From an uncultured Thermoguttaceae bacterium (GTDB taxonomy: Bacteria > Planctomycetota > Planctomycetia > Pirellulales > Thermoguttaceae), in NCBI GenBank assembly GCA_937951625.1, contig CALFBP010000029.1, positions 1 through 40,687 on the forward strand: DNA of 40,687 bases, read 5' to 3'. Position 1 is the stretch's first letter, and every line of letters begins with the position of its first letter. Made by a program: the position numbers and the translations under genes. Positions 31,760 through 40,667 of this stretch are shown in pieces. A model generated the notes under the pieces. That model ran no database searches. It saw nothing but the letters and a program-made list of their open reading frames with translations, and had not been told where the DNA came from.

Positions 31760-33772
31760 TCACGCGCTTTGTTTCAGCTCGTCGAATTGAATCTGGTACA
31801 GGCGGCGGTAGAGTTCGCAGCGGGCGATCAGTTCCGCGTGGGTGCCGCTGTCTAAAATCCTCCCGTCCTGCATCACGACGATGCGGTCGGCCAAGACGAG
31901 GGCCCCGAGACGGTGGGTGATCATGATCGTCGTGCGCCCGCGGACGAAGCGTTCCAGCACCGTCTGGATCAGGCGTTCGCTCTCCAGGTCCACCTGGCTG
32001 GTCGCCTCGTCGAGGATCAAGATCGCCGGATCGCGGAGAATGGCCCGCGCTAAGGCGATCCGCTGGCGCTGGCCGCCAGAAAGCTGCCCGCCCAAAGGAC
32101 CAACGACCGTTTGGTAGCCGTCGGGCAATTCTTCTTCGATGAAGCGGTGGGCGTGCGCCTGGCGCGCGGCCTGAATCACCTCTTCGTCGCTAGCGCCCGG
32201 TGAGCCATAGCGGATGTTATTCATGACCGTATCATCAAACAGAAGCGGCTCCTGGGTCACGAGGCCGATCTGGCCGCGTAGATCGCGGAGACGGATTTCT
32301 GGCAAGGGAATCCCGTCCAAGCGGATCACGCCCGCCGTGGGGTCGGCGAAACGACAAATCAGATTGGCCAAAGTCGTCTTGCCGCAACCGCTCGGCCCGA
32401 CGATGGCCACGGTCTCGCCGAAACGGATCGCAAGATCGATTCCCCGCAGCACCGGACGATCATGTTGGTAGGCGAAATCCACGCCCTCGAACACCAGGGA
32501 TTGGCTGTGCCTCCGGGCGGCTCGGGGGTGCGCCGGGTCGCGAACCTGCGGCTCGCGGTCCACCAAGGCATAAATCCGGTCCGCGGCCGCCATCCCAGCC
32601 TGAAGCTGGCTGAAGACGTCGGAGAGTTTGCGGGCAGGATCGGCCGTGCCCACCAGCAGGCCGTAGAAAATAAGCAGCGTCGGCCAATCCAGTGGCCGTG
32701 AACTCATGGGAATTCCCCAGATACTTGTCTCCCCGCGAAGCACCAGATACGCCCCCGCCAGCATCGCCAAGCAGATGATCGACAGGCCCAGGACCTCGGT
32801 GATCGGTCGTGTCCAGGCATCGTACCAGCCGATCTTCATTGACTTTTTGAAATACTCTTTGCTCGTCGCATGGAAACGCTGACGCTCGTGCCGTTCCATG
32901 GTGAAGGCCTTGACGATCTTGATCGCCTGAAACGTCTCGCTCAGCACGCTATAGAGCTGGGCCATCTCCTCCATGGCCTTGCGGTTGGCCCGTTTGAGCA
33001 TCCGCGCCAAACTCCGGATCAACAGGCCCGCCAGCGGGGCAATCACCAACGACAAGACCAAGAGTTGCCAACACACCAGGGCCGCACCGATCAAACAGGC
33101 GATCAACTTCAAGGGCTCGCGGATCAGTTTGCCGAACAAGGCGTTGAGCCCGCCCACCACGTTCTGCATGTCGTGCGTGAAGCGGCTCATCAAGTCCGCC
33201 GTTCCCTCGCTGGTGAACGTGGCCACGTCCATCTGCAGCGTCCGCGAGAAGAATAGCTTGCGAAGCTCGAAGGTGCCCAGTTGCGAGAGCCTCGCCACCA
33301 ACACCATGTTGAGCATCAGCAGAAAATTCTTCACCAGCGTGGCCAAGAACAAGACTCCGACCAGGATCGCCAGCGTTTGGAAGGGGTCGCGGGGTACGTG
33401 GCGTTCGAGGAATTCTTGCCCCCATCGAAGCCACGCGAGCGTGCTTTCGTTCCACCGTAAATTACTCTCCAAGGCGGCGATTTCGGCCTCCAACGCCGTG
33501 GCCTCTGGGACGTGGTCGGGCATCGCGTTGTATTGCTCCAAGGCTGCCTCCAAACGCTGTTGCGACGAGGCATTCTCCTTCTCCAACGCCAGGACCTTTT
33601 CTTCTAACCGGTCGTGGATCGAACGACCTTGGAAGGCGATGTCGAGAAACGGATACAGCGCTCCGATGTTTCCGCCCCAAAGAACGCCGACGCCCAACGC
33701 CGTCACGATCACGCCGACGAAGGTAGCCTTGTGCTGAAGCGATAGAGCGAGAACCCTTCCAAAGTTTCTCAT
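31760..33772 (-). CDS. MsbA-type ABC exporter with coiled-coil insertion
   Basis: 670 residues, a half-transporter with fused membrane and ATPase domains. Hydrophobic helices lie near 14-42 and 135-155, with four more up to ~390. Between the first two is a ~85-residue, Glu/Ala/Leu-rich stretch (RLEEKVLALEKEN ... LEAEIAALESNL) with coiled-coil character, predicted outside the membrane; MsbA has only a short loop there. The ATPase has Walker A GPSGCGKTTL, Q-loop LVTQEPLLFDD, signature LSGGQRQRIALARAIL, Walker B ILILDEATSQVD and the switch His in IMITHRL. Substrate unknown; lipid A or another lipid is the default for MsbA-like exporters. ATG 33772 follows a G-rich site; upstream in-frame Met codons at 33784 and 33856 lack similarity. 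Confidence 0.9.
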   Translation of the reverse strand: MRNFGRVLALSLQHKATFVGVIVTALGVGVLWGGNIGALYPFLDIAFQGRSIHDRLEEKVLALEKENASSQQRLEAALEQYNAMPDHVPEATALEAEIAALESNLRWNESTLAWLRWGQEFLERHVPRDPFQTLAILVGVLFLATLVKNFLLMLNMVLVARLSQLGTFELRKLFFSRTLQMDVATFTSEGTADLMSRFTHDMQNVVGGLNALFGKLIREPLKLIACLIGAALVCWQLLVLSLVIAPLAGLLIRSLARMLKRANRKAMEEMAQLYSVLSETFQAIKIVKAFTMERHERQRFHATSKEYFKKSMKIGWYDAWTRPITEVLGLSIICLAMLAGAYLVLRGETSIWGIPMSSRPLDWPTLLIFYGLLVGTADPARKLSDVFSQLQAGMAAADRIYALVDREPQVRDPAHPRAARRHSQSLVFEGVDFAYQHDRPVLRGIDLAIRFGETVAIVGPSGCGKTTLANLICRFADPTAGVIRLDGIPLPEIRLRDLRGQIGLVTQEPLLFDDTVMNNIRYGSPGASDEEVIQAARQAHAHRFIEEELPDGYQTVVGPLGGQLSGGQRQRIALARAILRDPAILILDEATSQVDLESERLIQTVLERFVRGRTTIMITHRLGALVLADRIVVMQDGRILDSGTHAELIARCELYRRLYQIQFDELKQSA

Positions 33773-34003
33773 TACACCCCCCATACGAGGTTTTGGCCAG
33801 CGGAAAGCCGATGGGCCCGCTGGCTGATCGAGGCGGTCTTGTAGCAGATTTCCCACTTTTCGCCAATAGCGATGAAATGTGGTGGGAACGTGTAACCCAA
33901 AAGACGTGGCACTTGAAGTGGCAAACAGTGGAATCGCGGTGCGCTAAGCGTGCGGTCCTGCTAAGTCACAAACCGCCAGCGTGTTACGCCACGGAGGGAG
34001 GAT

Positions 34004-35074
34004 TCACTTGCCGAAAGCGAGGTCGACCGCCCGGAGGAAGTCCGTTGGCGATTCCGCCACGGACACCATGGACCGAAACGCCCGGGCACCCGGGAACCCT
34101 TGCCCAAGGCAACAAGCATAGCGTCGCATGAGGATCGTCCCCCGTTCGGGCCCGAATCGCTCCACCATCAATCGGTGGTGCCGCAAAAGAATCTCGCGTT
34201 GCAGGCTCCTGGCGGGCTCCTCGGGGATGCTTTCGCCACGCAGGGCCGCCCAAGCCTGACGAAACAGCCACGGTCGGGCGAGGCCGGCTCGGCCGATCAT
34301 CACGCCGTCCACGCCGTAACGGGCAAACGCTTCGACAACGTCGCCCGGCGTGCGGAGATCGCCGTTGCCGATCAAGGGAATGCGACGAAGAAAAGGCTTC
34401 AACCGTGCAATGGCGTCCCAGTCCGCCTTACCGCGGAACAGATCTTGGGCCGTGCGTCCGTGGACGGTCACGGCTGCCGCCCCCGCCGCCTCCAACGCTT
34501 GAACGATTTCCGCGGCATTGATCGTATCGCGCGTGCGGCCGAGGCGGATCTTGGCGGTCACAGGCACCGGCCGGCACGCGTCCACGACCCGCGCCACGAT
34601 CGCCGCCACGCGCTTCGGATCGCCCAAGAGGTACGAGCCGCTTTGTGCTTTTTCGGCGACGTCCCTGACAGGACAACCGAAGTTGATGTCCACGACACTG
34701 ACATGGAACTCGTGCGCCAGCCGTGCGCCCACCGCGGCCAAAGTCTCGGGGTCGTTGTCCCAGATTTGCACGGCCAAGGGACGAGGCTCTTCAGCCACAC
34801 CCCAAAGCCGCTCCGGCAACTCTTCTCCGCGGGCTTGGCCGTAAACGAAGCCCCGGGCGCTGATCATCTCCGTCGCCAACAGCCCCACGCCGCCAAGTTC
34901 CCGGGCGATCTGGCGGAAGGCGAAGTTGGTGAAACCCGCCATCGGGGCCTGTAGCAACGGCGGATCGACCACGACCGGGCCGATGCGCAGCGGCGGCACT
35001 CCGGGCAACGCATTTCCGCTGTTCACTTCCAACCTCTGAACTTCCGCCGGGCCGAGATTCATTGCGGCGATCAC
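34004..35074 (-). CDS. dus: tRNA-dihydrouridine synthase (DusB-like)
   Basis: 356 residues. An FMN-dependent TIM barrel that reduces uridine to dihydrouridine in tRNA D-loops. Visible motifs are LLQAPMAGFTNFAFRQIA, VDINFGCPVRDV with catalytic Cys134, VTAKIRLG, VTVHGRTAQDLFRGKADWDA and IGNGDLRTPGDV, followed by GVMIGRAGLARPWLF. The C-terminal helical domain is of DusB length. The first ~28 residues precede the conserved start of the barrel, so a downstream start cannot be excluded. It lies 231 bp downstream of the exporter start region in opposite order on the same strand; no operon link is evident. Confidence 0.93.
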   Translation of the reverse strand: MIAAMNLGPAEVQRLEVNSGNALPGVPPLRIGPVVVDPPLLQAPMAGFTNFAFRQIARELGGVGLLATEMISARGFVYGQARGEELPERLWGVAEEPRPLAVQIWDNDPETLAAVGARLAHEFHVSVVDINFGCPVRDVAEKAQSGSYLLGDPKRVAAIVARVVDACRPVPVTAKIRLGRTRDTINAAEIVQALEAAGAAAVTVHGRTAQDLFRGKADWDAIARLKPFLRRIPLIGNGDLRTPGDVVEAFARYGVDGVMIGRAGLARPWLFRQAWAALRGESIPEEPARSLQREILLRHHRLMVERFGPERGTILMRRYACCLGQGFPGARAFRSMVSVAESPTDFLRAVDLAFGK

Positions 35075-35309
35075 CAGAATATGCGATGCTAGCCAGGCCG
35101 TTTCGGACGGCAGAGGCCATATCCTGTGTGCGGCCTACCCCGCGTTTGATTTTAAGTTCGGCCTGGCAGATTCGCCAGGCGAAAGTCCCCGGCCAAAGCG
35201 CTGCTCGATCCTCCTGAACCGCCGCCGCGCGGGGCAACCGCGGCTCGCGCTGCTTGACTCAACGTCACCGCCAACCCCTTGGAAAAAGCTGCTGAAGAAA
35301 GGAAACACG

Positions 35310-36773
35310 ATGCATGTCCTGACCCTGATCCCCTTCCTGTTCATCGCCCTTTTGAGTTTTAGCGGGGCACTGCCTGCGGCCGAGCGGCCGAATATCCTTT
35401 TTCTGTTCGCGGACGATCAGCGGGCCGACACGATCGCCGCCCACGGCAATCCGCACATCAAGACGCCCAACCTCGACAAGCTGGCTACCGCCGGGTTCAG
35501 CTTTCGCGGCAACTATTGCTTCGGCGGCAACAGTGGGGCCGTGTGCATGCCCAGCCGGGCGATGCTTATGACCGGCAAAAACTGGTTCCGCATCGATACC
35601 GTGTCGTTGAAAGGGACCCGGCTCCTGCCCGAACTCCTCCAAGAGCACGGCTATGTCACCTTCGCCACTGGCAAGTGGCACAATGGCCCTGCCTCTTGGC
35701 TTCGGGCCTTTCAGCGCGGTCGGAACATTTTCTTTGGCGGCATGTCGGACCATACCAAGGTCCCGATCCAGGACCTCGGGCCGAACGGCAAGTTGACCGC
35801 GGTACGAACGGGCGAAAAGTTTTCAAGCGAACTCTTCGCCGATTCGGTGATCGAATTCCTTCGGCAACATGACGCGAAGAGGCCCTTCTTTGCTTATGTG
35901 TCCTTCACCGCGCCGCACGATCCGCGGATGCCGCCCTTGGCGTACCGCGAGGCGTACTACCGCGACTTGCCGCCGTTGCCGGCCAACTTCCTCCCGCAAT
36001 TCCCTTTCGACAACGGCATGATGAAAGGAGGACGCGACGAGAACCTGGGCGCCTGGCCCCGCACCGAGGCGATGATCCGCGACCAACTGGCCGAATACTA
36101 TGGCCTGATCACGCACATGGACGAGCAGATCGGACGCATTCTGACGGTGTTGAAAGAAAGGGGCCTGGCCGACAACACCGTGATCGTCTTCACGGCCGAC
36201 AACGGCCTGGCCCTGGGCAGCCACGGCTTGTTGGGCAAGCAGAGCGTCTTCGAGCACAGCATGAAGGTGCCGCTGATCATCGTGGGACCTGGAATTCCCC
36301 GCAACAAGTCCACCCACGCCTTCACCTACCTTTTCGATCTCTTCCCCACGCTCTGCGACGTGGCTGGCATTCCCGTGCCGCAGGATCTGGACGGCGAGAG
36401 CCTGCGGCCCTTGTGGGAAGGAAAGAAGGACCGAATTCGCGATTCGGTGTTCTTGCCACTGCTGGAGATTCAACGCGCCGTGCGCGACGAACGCTGGAAG
36501 CTGATCTGCTATCCCAAGATCGGGCACATGCAGTTGTTCGACCTGCAAAACGATCCCGACGAGATCCAAAATCTCATCGACCGGCCGGACCACCAGGGGC
36601 AGGTAGCGCGTCTGCTGGCGCTCATGAAACAGTGGCAGGCCCGCGTCGGCGACACGCTCGAGCTGCCGACACAGAACAGGCCGCCGGAAAAGATCGACTT
36701 GACCGGCAGGAAACGCGAGCCGGACCAATGGCAACCGGAGTGGATTCGGAAGAAGTATTTCGAGCTGCCTTGA
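35310..36773 (+). CDS. Formylglycine-dependent sulfatase, secreted (second)
   Basis: 487 residues. A signal peptide (LTLIPFLFIALLSFSGALPA, cleavage near AAE) precedes the type I sulfatase core. This begins NILFLFADDQRADTIAAHGN and has the active-site motif CMPSRAMLMTG, with C79 as the formylglycine precursor. Further motifs are TGKWHNG, FTAPHDPRMPP, VFTADNGLALGSHGLLGKQS (the Asp-Asn metal ligands) and the C-terminal LFDLQNDPDEIQNL. It lacks the extra beta domain of the sulfatase at 19238 and differs strongly from it, so the two are separate subfamilies. The 'SHGLLGKQSVFEHSMKVP' region resembles choline-sulfatase and iduronate-sulfatase-like members, but the substrate is not identified. AAAGGA lies 8 bases before the start. 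No sulfatase-modifying enzyme is encoded nearby. Confidence 0.9.
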   Translation: MHVLTLIPFLFIALLSFSGALPAAERPNILFLFADDQRADTIAAHGNPHIKTPNLDKLATAGFSFRGNYCFGGNSGAVCMPSRAMLMTGKNWFRIDTVSLKGTRLLPELLQEHGYVTFATGKWHNGPASWLRAFQRGRNIFFGGMSDHTKVPIQDLGPNGKLTAVRTGEKFSSELFADSVIEFLRQHDAKRPFFAYVSFTAPHDPRMPPLAYREAYYRDLPPLPANFLPQFPFDNGMMKGGRDENLGAWPRTEAMIRDQLAEYYGLITHMDEQIGRILTVLKERGLADNTVIVFTADNGLALGSHGLLGKQSVFEHSMKVPLIIVGPGIPRNKSTHAFTYLFDLFPTLCDVAGIPVPQDLDGESLRPLWEGKKDRIRDSVFLPLLEIQRAVRDERWKLICYPKIGHMQLFDLQNDPDEIQNLIDRPDHQGQVARLLALMKQWQARVGDTLELPTQNRPPEKIDLTGRKREPDQWQPEWIRKKYFELP

Positions 36774-37008
36774 TTTGCTCGCCTCGCGTCCTCGCGGTAA
36801 GTTTAGCCGCCGTCGCGTGGCCCTCGCGCCCAACTCTGCGTTCCCTTTTTGCAAACGGTCCCGCCGCGGGTTGCCCCTGTCGGCAATTCGCCTTGCGGGA
36901 TAAAATGAACGGGCTGAAGCATCTCCTCATGATGCCTCGAAACGGCGCTGGTTGTAGCGTCCGACAGCTTCTGGGATTCGATTCCTCTGGCCGAGATAGA
37001 CCAGCGCG

Positions 37009-37854
37009 ATGCCCTACGAAGAAACATGGTTTCTGGCCGCTGACGGGGTGCGTCTCCGCCAACGATGTTGGTTTCCCTCGCATCCAGCTCGGGCCGATGT
37101 GGTTTTTATCCACGGCTTCACCGAGCATAGCCTGCGCCACGCCCAGGCCGCCGAGGTCCTGGCAGACCGAGGCTACGCTGTTCACGCGTTCGACTTGCGG
37201 GGGCACGGCGAATCCGACGGGGTCCGCGTGTGGATCCGAGCCTTCGATGAATATCTGGACGACGTGGAACGTTTCCTCGAACCTCTGCGAAAAACGACAT
37301 CGCCACGGCCCCTCTTCGTGAGCGGATTCAGCATGGGCGGAACCATTGCCTCGCTATTGGCCATCGAGCGCCCAGTGAATCTGCGAGGCCTGGTGTTGAT
37401 CGGGGCTTTTTTGAAATTACCCGACCATCTCTTTCCGATTCTTCGATACTTGGCGATCGTTTTTGGGCGGCTCCTGCCGAGATTGCGCGTGGCGCGACTG
37501 GGGACCCGGTGCTTGTCGCGCGATCCTCAAGTGGTTGCCGACTTTCAAGCCGATCCGCTGAATTTTCACGGGCGGTTCCCGGTGCGCACGGGAGCGGAAC
37601 TGCTCCTCGCCGTGCGTAGAATCCGCCGTGGCATGAGTTCGCTCCAAACGCCGCTACTAATCCTCCACGGTGACGCCGATCTGGTCACCGACCCCGAGGG
37701 CAGTCGCCAGCTTTATGCCCAAGCCGCTTCCAAAGACAAAACCCTTCGAATCTACCCGGGCATGTACCACGATTTGCTGCACGAACCGCAATGGCGCAGC
37801 GTGGTCGATGACGTGGCCCACTGGCTCGACGCCCGAAGCATGGAATCGCCTTGA
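37009..37854 (+). CDS. Alpha/beta hydrolase, monoacylglycerol-lipase-like
   Basis: 281 residues, serine hydrolase fold of the lysophospholipase/PldB (Hydrolase_4) group. Conserved parts are VVFIHGFTEHSLRH (oxyanion region), AFDLRGHGESDG, the nucleophile elbow GFSMGG with Ser108, the acid residue in LILHGDADLVTDPEGS and the catalytic His in YPGMYHDLLHEP. There is no signal peptide, so it should be cytoplasmic. Length and motif order match bacterial monoglyceride lipases; the natural ester is not known. It is preceded by 235 bp of non-coding sequence and followed at once by a REP-like palindrome that separates it from the convergent NIPSNAP gene. Confidence 0.9.
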   Translation: MPYEETWFLAADGVRLRQRCWFPSHPARADVVFIHGFTEHSLRHAQAAEVLADRGYAVHAFDLRGHGESDGVRVWIRAFDEYLDDVERFLEPLRKTTSPRPLFVSGFSMGGTIASLLAIERPVNLRGLVLIGAFLKLPDHLFPILRYLAIVFGRLLPRLRVARLGTRCLSRDPQVVADFQADPLNFHGRFPVRTGAELLLAVRRIRRGMSSLQTPLLILHGDADLVTDPEGSRQLYAQAASKDKTLRIYPGMYHDLLHEPQWRSVVDDVAHWLDARSMESP

Positions 37855-37874
37855 ATGACAGCTTTTCGCCCCCT

Positions 37875-37916
37875 GCCACTGCGCCGGCTGCCGCGGCTGG
37901 CTTGTCCCGCAGTGGC
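37875..37916. repeat. REP-like palindrome, copy 4, between convergent genes
   Basis: GCCACTGC (37875-37882) and GCAGTGGC (37909-37916) are exact reverse complements; the segment between includes GGCTGGCTTGTCCC, shared with the core of copy 1. It fills the 72-bp gap between two converging genes and could serve as a bidirectional transcription barrier. Confidence 0.6.
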
Positions 37917-37926
37917 CTCGGGCCGG

Positions 37927-38367
37927 TTATCGGATGGGCGAGTAGTCCGTAGCGACGATGGTCTGGCTGATGACCTTGTCGACAATGACGCCGTCCTTGT
38001 GCGATTCCTTGAAGACCTTCTGCCAGACGGGATCAGCCCGGAAGTCGGCCCAAGCCTTGGCCTGGGCTTCTTTGCTGGGGAAGGCCACGATGTAGATCAG
38101 CGTGTTTTGAGCCTCTGGCCCCTCGGCCGGCGTCCAGAAGCCGATGAGTTCGATGCCGTGCTTTTTGAACAACGCGCAGGTGTGCTCGCGGAATCGCTTA
38201 TGGAGGGCGTCGAGCTTGCCGGGATGCGTGATGTACGTCCGCAACTCGAAGATTTTTCCCGAACCGCTCGGGGGATCGGCGGCGGTCGCCGCGCTTCCGG
38301 CCCAAGCGAGCCAAATTGCCAGAGCAACGAAAACCAAACAGACCGAAACACTGACGATCTTTCTCAT
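37927..38367 (-). CDS. NIPSNAP-family protein, secreted
   Basis: 146 residues. A signal peptide (SVCLVFVALAIWLAWAGSAA) is followed by a NIPSNAP (ferredoxin-like dimeric alpha/beta barrel) domain: FELRTYITHPGKLDALHKRF, LFKKHGIELIGFWTP, LIYIVAFPSKEAQAKAWADF and a C-terminal VISQTIVATDYSP. The family has no defined enzymatic reaction; secreted copies are frequent in planctomycetes. ATG 38367 follows GAAGGAG by 6 bases. The frame is open for 19 more codons upstream but those are not conserved. The gene begins at the point where an open frame from a truncated upstream gene terminates. Confidence 0.9.
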   Translation of the reverse strand: MRKIVSVSVCLVFVALAIWLAWAGSAATAADPPSGSGKIFELRTYITHPGKLDALHKRFREHTCALFKKHGIELIGFWTPAEGPEAQNTLIYIVAFPSKEAQAKAWADFRADPVWQKVFKESHKDGVIVDKVISQTIVATDYSPIR

Positions 38368-38456
38368 GGCGTTCTCCTTCCAGGCGTGAGGTAAGCGTTT
38401 GACAGACCCGAAGGGGACAGGCAAGTTTTTCGAGTCCGAAGACGGCCGAGGGTCAG

Positions 38457-38516
38457 AAAGGGGTCAGAACTATTTTCTGGCAAGGTTCGCAAGAGATAAA
38501 TAGTTCTGACCCCTTT
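38457..38516. repeat. Perfect 19-bp inverted repeat with 22-base loop
   Basis: AAAGGGGTCAGAACTATTT (38457-38475) is the exact reverse complement of the sequence at 38498-38516. The loop contains GGCAAGGTTCGCAAGAG. Just upstream, 38411-38427 reads AAGGGGACAGGCAAGTT, a related 'GGGGACAGGCA' motif. Elements of this 'GGGGTCAGA/GGGGACAGGC' type are dispersed repeats in many bacterial genomes. It interrupts the 3' part of the truncated gene upstream of it and would fold as a strong hairpin in either transcript. Confidence 0.85.
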
Positions 38517-38972
38517 ATGTGTGTGCGTTTCATCGCAATGCGTTAAGGCGGGATAACGCCGGGCATCGCGATCATCCGCGCGGCGGAACGTCCAGTCGGC
38601 CAGTTTTACCTGCGTGATCTCAACCGCCGCAGGGCTGGGGTTGGTAATCGTCGTAGTAATAGAAATGCACCCTGCCTGGGGGATCCACTGGCGCTGCTGA
38701 AGAAGGGTTAAACCTGTCGAAGCATCCGTCCATCGGACCGAACCAACGCCTTCAAGCGATGGTTTTGCCCCAGGCCGGGAGGGCGTCTCTGAATCGCCAC
38801 AACCCAACATGGCTCGCAGTTCGATGGATTCGCAGGGAAACCGGTTGGCCGACACTTCGGGCGACGATGAAGGCTCTTGGCCCAACGCCGACACAACACC
38901 CAGGAGGAGGATAGCCCCAGATACGAGGGGCCTGCAACCGACCGTGAACGATAGCGCATTGTGCCGAGCCAT
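38517..38972 (-). pseudogene. N-terminal fragment of a secreted protein, possibly alpha-galactosidase-like
   Basis: From ATG 38972 the product has a signal peptide (GAILLLGVVSALG), then about 135 residues with beta-sandwich character: SVRWTDASTGLTLLQQRQWI, SITTTITNPSPAAVEITQVK and YPALTHCDE. This resembles the N-terminal sandwich domain of GH36-like alpha-galactosidases and melibiases in planctomycetes, but the match is by pattern only. Around 38517 the sequence enters the 19-bp inverted repeat, and the frame then runs through repeat DNA to a stop at 38364. The rest of the expected gene is absent. The break coincides with the repeat boundary, so insertion or deletion at the repeat is the likely cause. 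Confidence 0.6.
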
Positions 38973-39132
38973 AAACCTGCCGATTATGAAAAGAGTTGGT
39001 CCACCATGTGTACCGTCATGGTTCGGTCCAAAGGCTTCCCAAGGACCGACGTTCCGCCGTAATCGATGCCTTGGCACCTCCGCAGCGATCTTAGCGGGTG
39101 GGGTCAAGCGGGGCAACCTTACAGAGGACGAG

Positions 39133-39164
39133 TTTCTAGGCGCGAAAGAAGGGACAGATATAAT
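39133..39164 (+). promoter_or_regulatory. Possible promoter of the DUF1501 gene
   Basis: A consensus TATAAT lies at 39159-39164; the best -35 candidate (TTTCTA, 39133-39138) is weak and 20 bp away. A small dyad, CTCCG/CGGAG, follows in the leader near 39193-39210, and GGAGG precedes the start codon. Motif match only. Confidence 0.35.
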
Positions 39165-39245
39165 GAAGAATAGGGGAATAGCGGTGGGCGGTTCTCCGAA
39201 AACGGCGGAGTTGTGATTGGGCAGTAACTAGGCGGAGGTGGGAAG

Positions 39246-40667
39246 ATGGCCAGAAAGCGTGAAGTCTATGTGCCGTTGGCCGAGACCAACGTGGCGCTGA
39301 ATTGCGAAGGGTTCTCGCGACGAAAGCTCCTCCAAAGCGGTGCGATTGGTTTTGGAGGACTGTTGCTGGGCCAGCAGTTGTGCTTGGGGGCCGCATCGCC
39401 GAAGCGTGCTTCGAAGCCTGAGCCGGACAAACCAGAGGAAGAAACGACCGAGCGCGTGGCCAAGGCCAAGGCGGTCATTCAGATTTGGCTCTCCGGCGGA
39501 CCGACGCACACCGACACCTTCGATCCCAAGCCGGAGGCGGGCAGCGACTACACCGGTCCGCTGAACAAGCCGATCGAAACCAACGTCAAGGGGATTCGCA
39601 TCGGCGAGCTGCTACCCGAGCTGGCCAAGATTGCCGACAAGTACTCGATCATTCGCAGCATGACGCATGGCGACAACGGCCACGAGACCGCCGCCTACAT
39701 GGTGCAGACGGGACGCCAGCCGGGCGGGCGGTTGGTGTACCCGGCGGTCGGCGCCGTCGTCACGGCTTTCAAGGGTTTCCAGGAAGGGCAAGAAAACCTC
39801 ATCCCGCCGTACGTTGTGCTCACCCAGCCCCAAGGGCGATTCTCCGAAGCGGGCTTTATGGGCATCAAATACAAGCCTTTCGCCACGGGCGGCGACCCCA
39901 ACGCCATGCGATTCGAGGTGGAAGGCATTATCGCGCCTGGCATGTCGGACGAGCAGCAGAGGGATCGCCGCGACCGCTTGAACCGGGCCGACAGTCTCAG
40001 CCACGTCCTCAAAGATTCCCCGCCAATCGCCGCCGCCAAGGATGCGGAAAAAAGCGCTTACGATTTGATTATCGGGGACGCGGGCAAGGTATTCGATCTC
40101 TCCACGGAGAAGGAGGCCTTGCGGCTCCGCTATGGGCGCAACACGTTCGGCCAGTCGTGCCTCTGCGCGCGGCGGCTGATCGAGAAGGGGGTGAAGTACG
40201 TCACTGTCAATCAGTTTGTTTGGGATACGCACAAAGACCACTTCCCCGCCATGCGCCGCTTGCTGCCCAATTTGGATAAGGGCGTGGCCACGCTGATTTC
40301 CGACCTCGCGGATCGGGGATTGTTGGAGAGCACGATCGTTTGGGTATGCGGCGAGTTTGGACGCACGCCGAAGGTCGCCTGGGAATCGCCGTGGAACGGC
40401 GGGCGACACCATTTTGGCGCTGTGTTCTCTTGCCTGGTGGCGGGCGGCGGCTTCCAGGGCGGCCAGATCGTCGGCGAGTCCGACGCCCGGGGCGAGAGCG
40501 TGAAGAATCGCCCAGTCTATCCCGGCGATCTGATCGGCAGCATCTACGAATTGTTGGGCATCGACCCCAACGCCAATCTGCCGCACCCGATGAATGAAGT
40601 CGTCAAGGCGACGCCCACGCCCGAAGAGGGCGTGAAACTGGCCGGGCGGCTAAAGGAGATCATGTGA
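39246..40667 (+). CDS. DUF1501 protein, Tat-exported
   Basis: 473 residues. The Tat signal is FSRRKLLQSGAIGFGG and GLLLGQQLCLGAA. The DUF1501 domain fills the rest: AVIQIWLSGGPTHTDTFDPK, RIGELLPELAKIADKYSIIR, TVNQFVWDTHKDHFPAMRRL and VWVCGEFGRTPKVAWESPWN followed by GGRHHFG, a set of residues like those of alkaline-phosphatase/sulfatase-fold enzymes. DUF1501 proteins are abundant in planctomycetes, usually beside DUF1549/DUF1553 cytochrome-type proteins; none is visible upstream, and downstream is outside the window. Reaction unknown. The start is ATG 39246, preceded by GGAGG. An N-terminal polar segment before the RR motif is normal for this family. Confidence 0.93.
   Translation: MARKREVYVPLAETNVALNCEGFSRRKLLQSGAIGFGGLLLGQQLCLGAASPKRASKPEPDKPEEETTERVAKAKAVIQIWLSGGPTHTDTFDPKPEAGSDYTGPLNKPIETNVKGIRIGELLPELAKIADKYSIIRSMTHGDNGHETAAYMVQTGRQPGGRLVYPAVGAVVTAFKGFQEGQENLIPPYVVLTQPQGRFSEAGFMGIKYKPFATGGDPNAMRFEVEGIIAPGMSDEQQRDRRDRLNRADSLSHVLKDSPPIAAAKDAEKSAYDLIIGDAGKVFDLSTEKEALRLRYGRNTFGQSCLCARRLIEKGVKYVTVNQFVWDTHKDHFPAMRRLLPNLDKGVATLISDLADRGLLESTIVWVCGEFGRTPKVAWESPWNGGRHHFGAVFSCLVAGGGFQGGQIVGESDARGESVKNRPVYPGDLIGSIYELLGIDPNANLPHPMNEVVKATPTPEEGVKLAGRLKEIM

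Noticed and set aside
3397-37916. CRISPR array explanation for the recurring TGCTGGCTTGT sequences
   Set aside because: The copies are far apart, palindromic throughout, not regularly spaced, and one lies beside a RAYT relic, which fits REP elements better.
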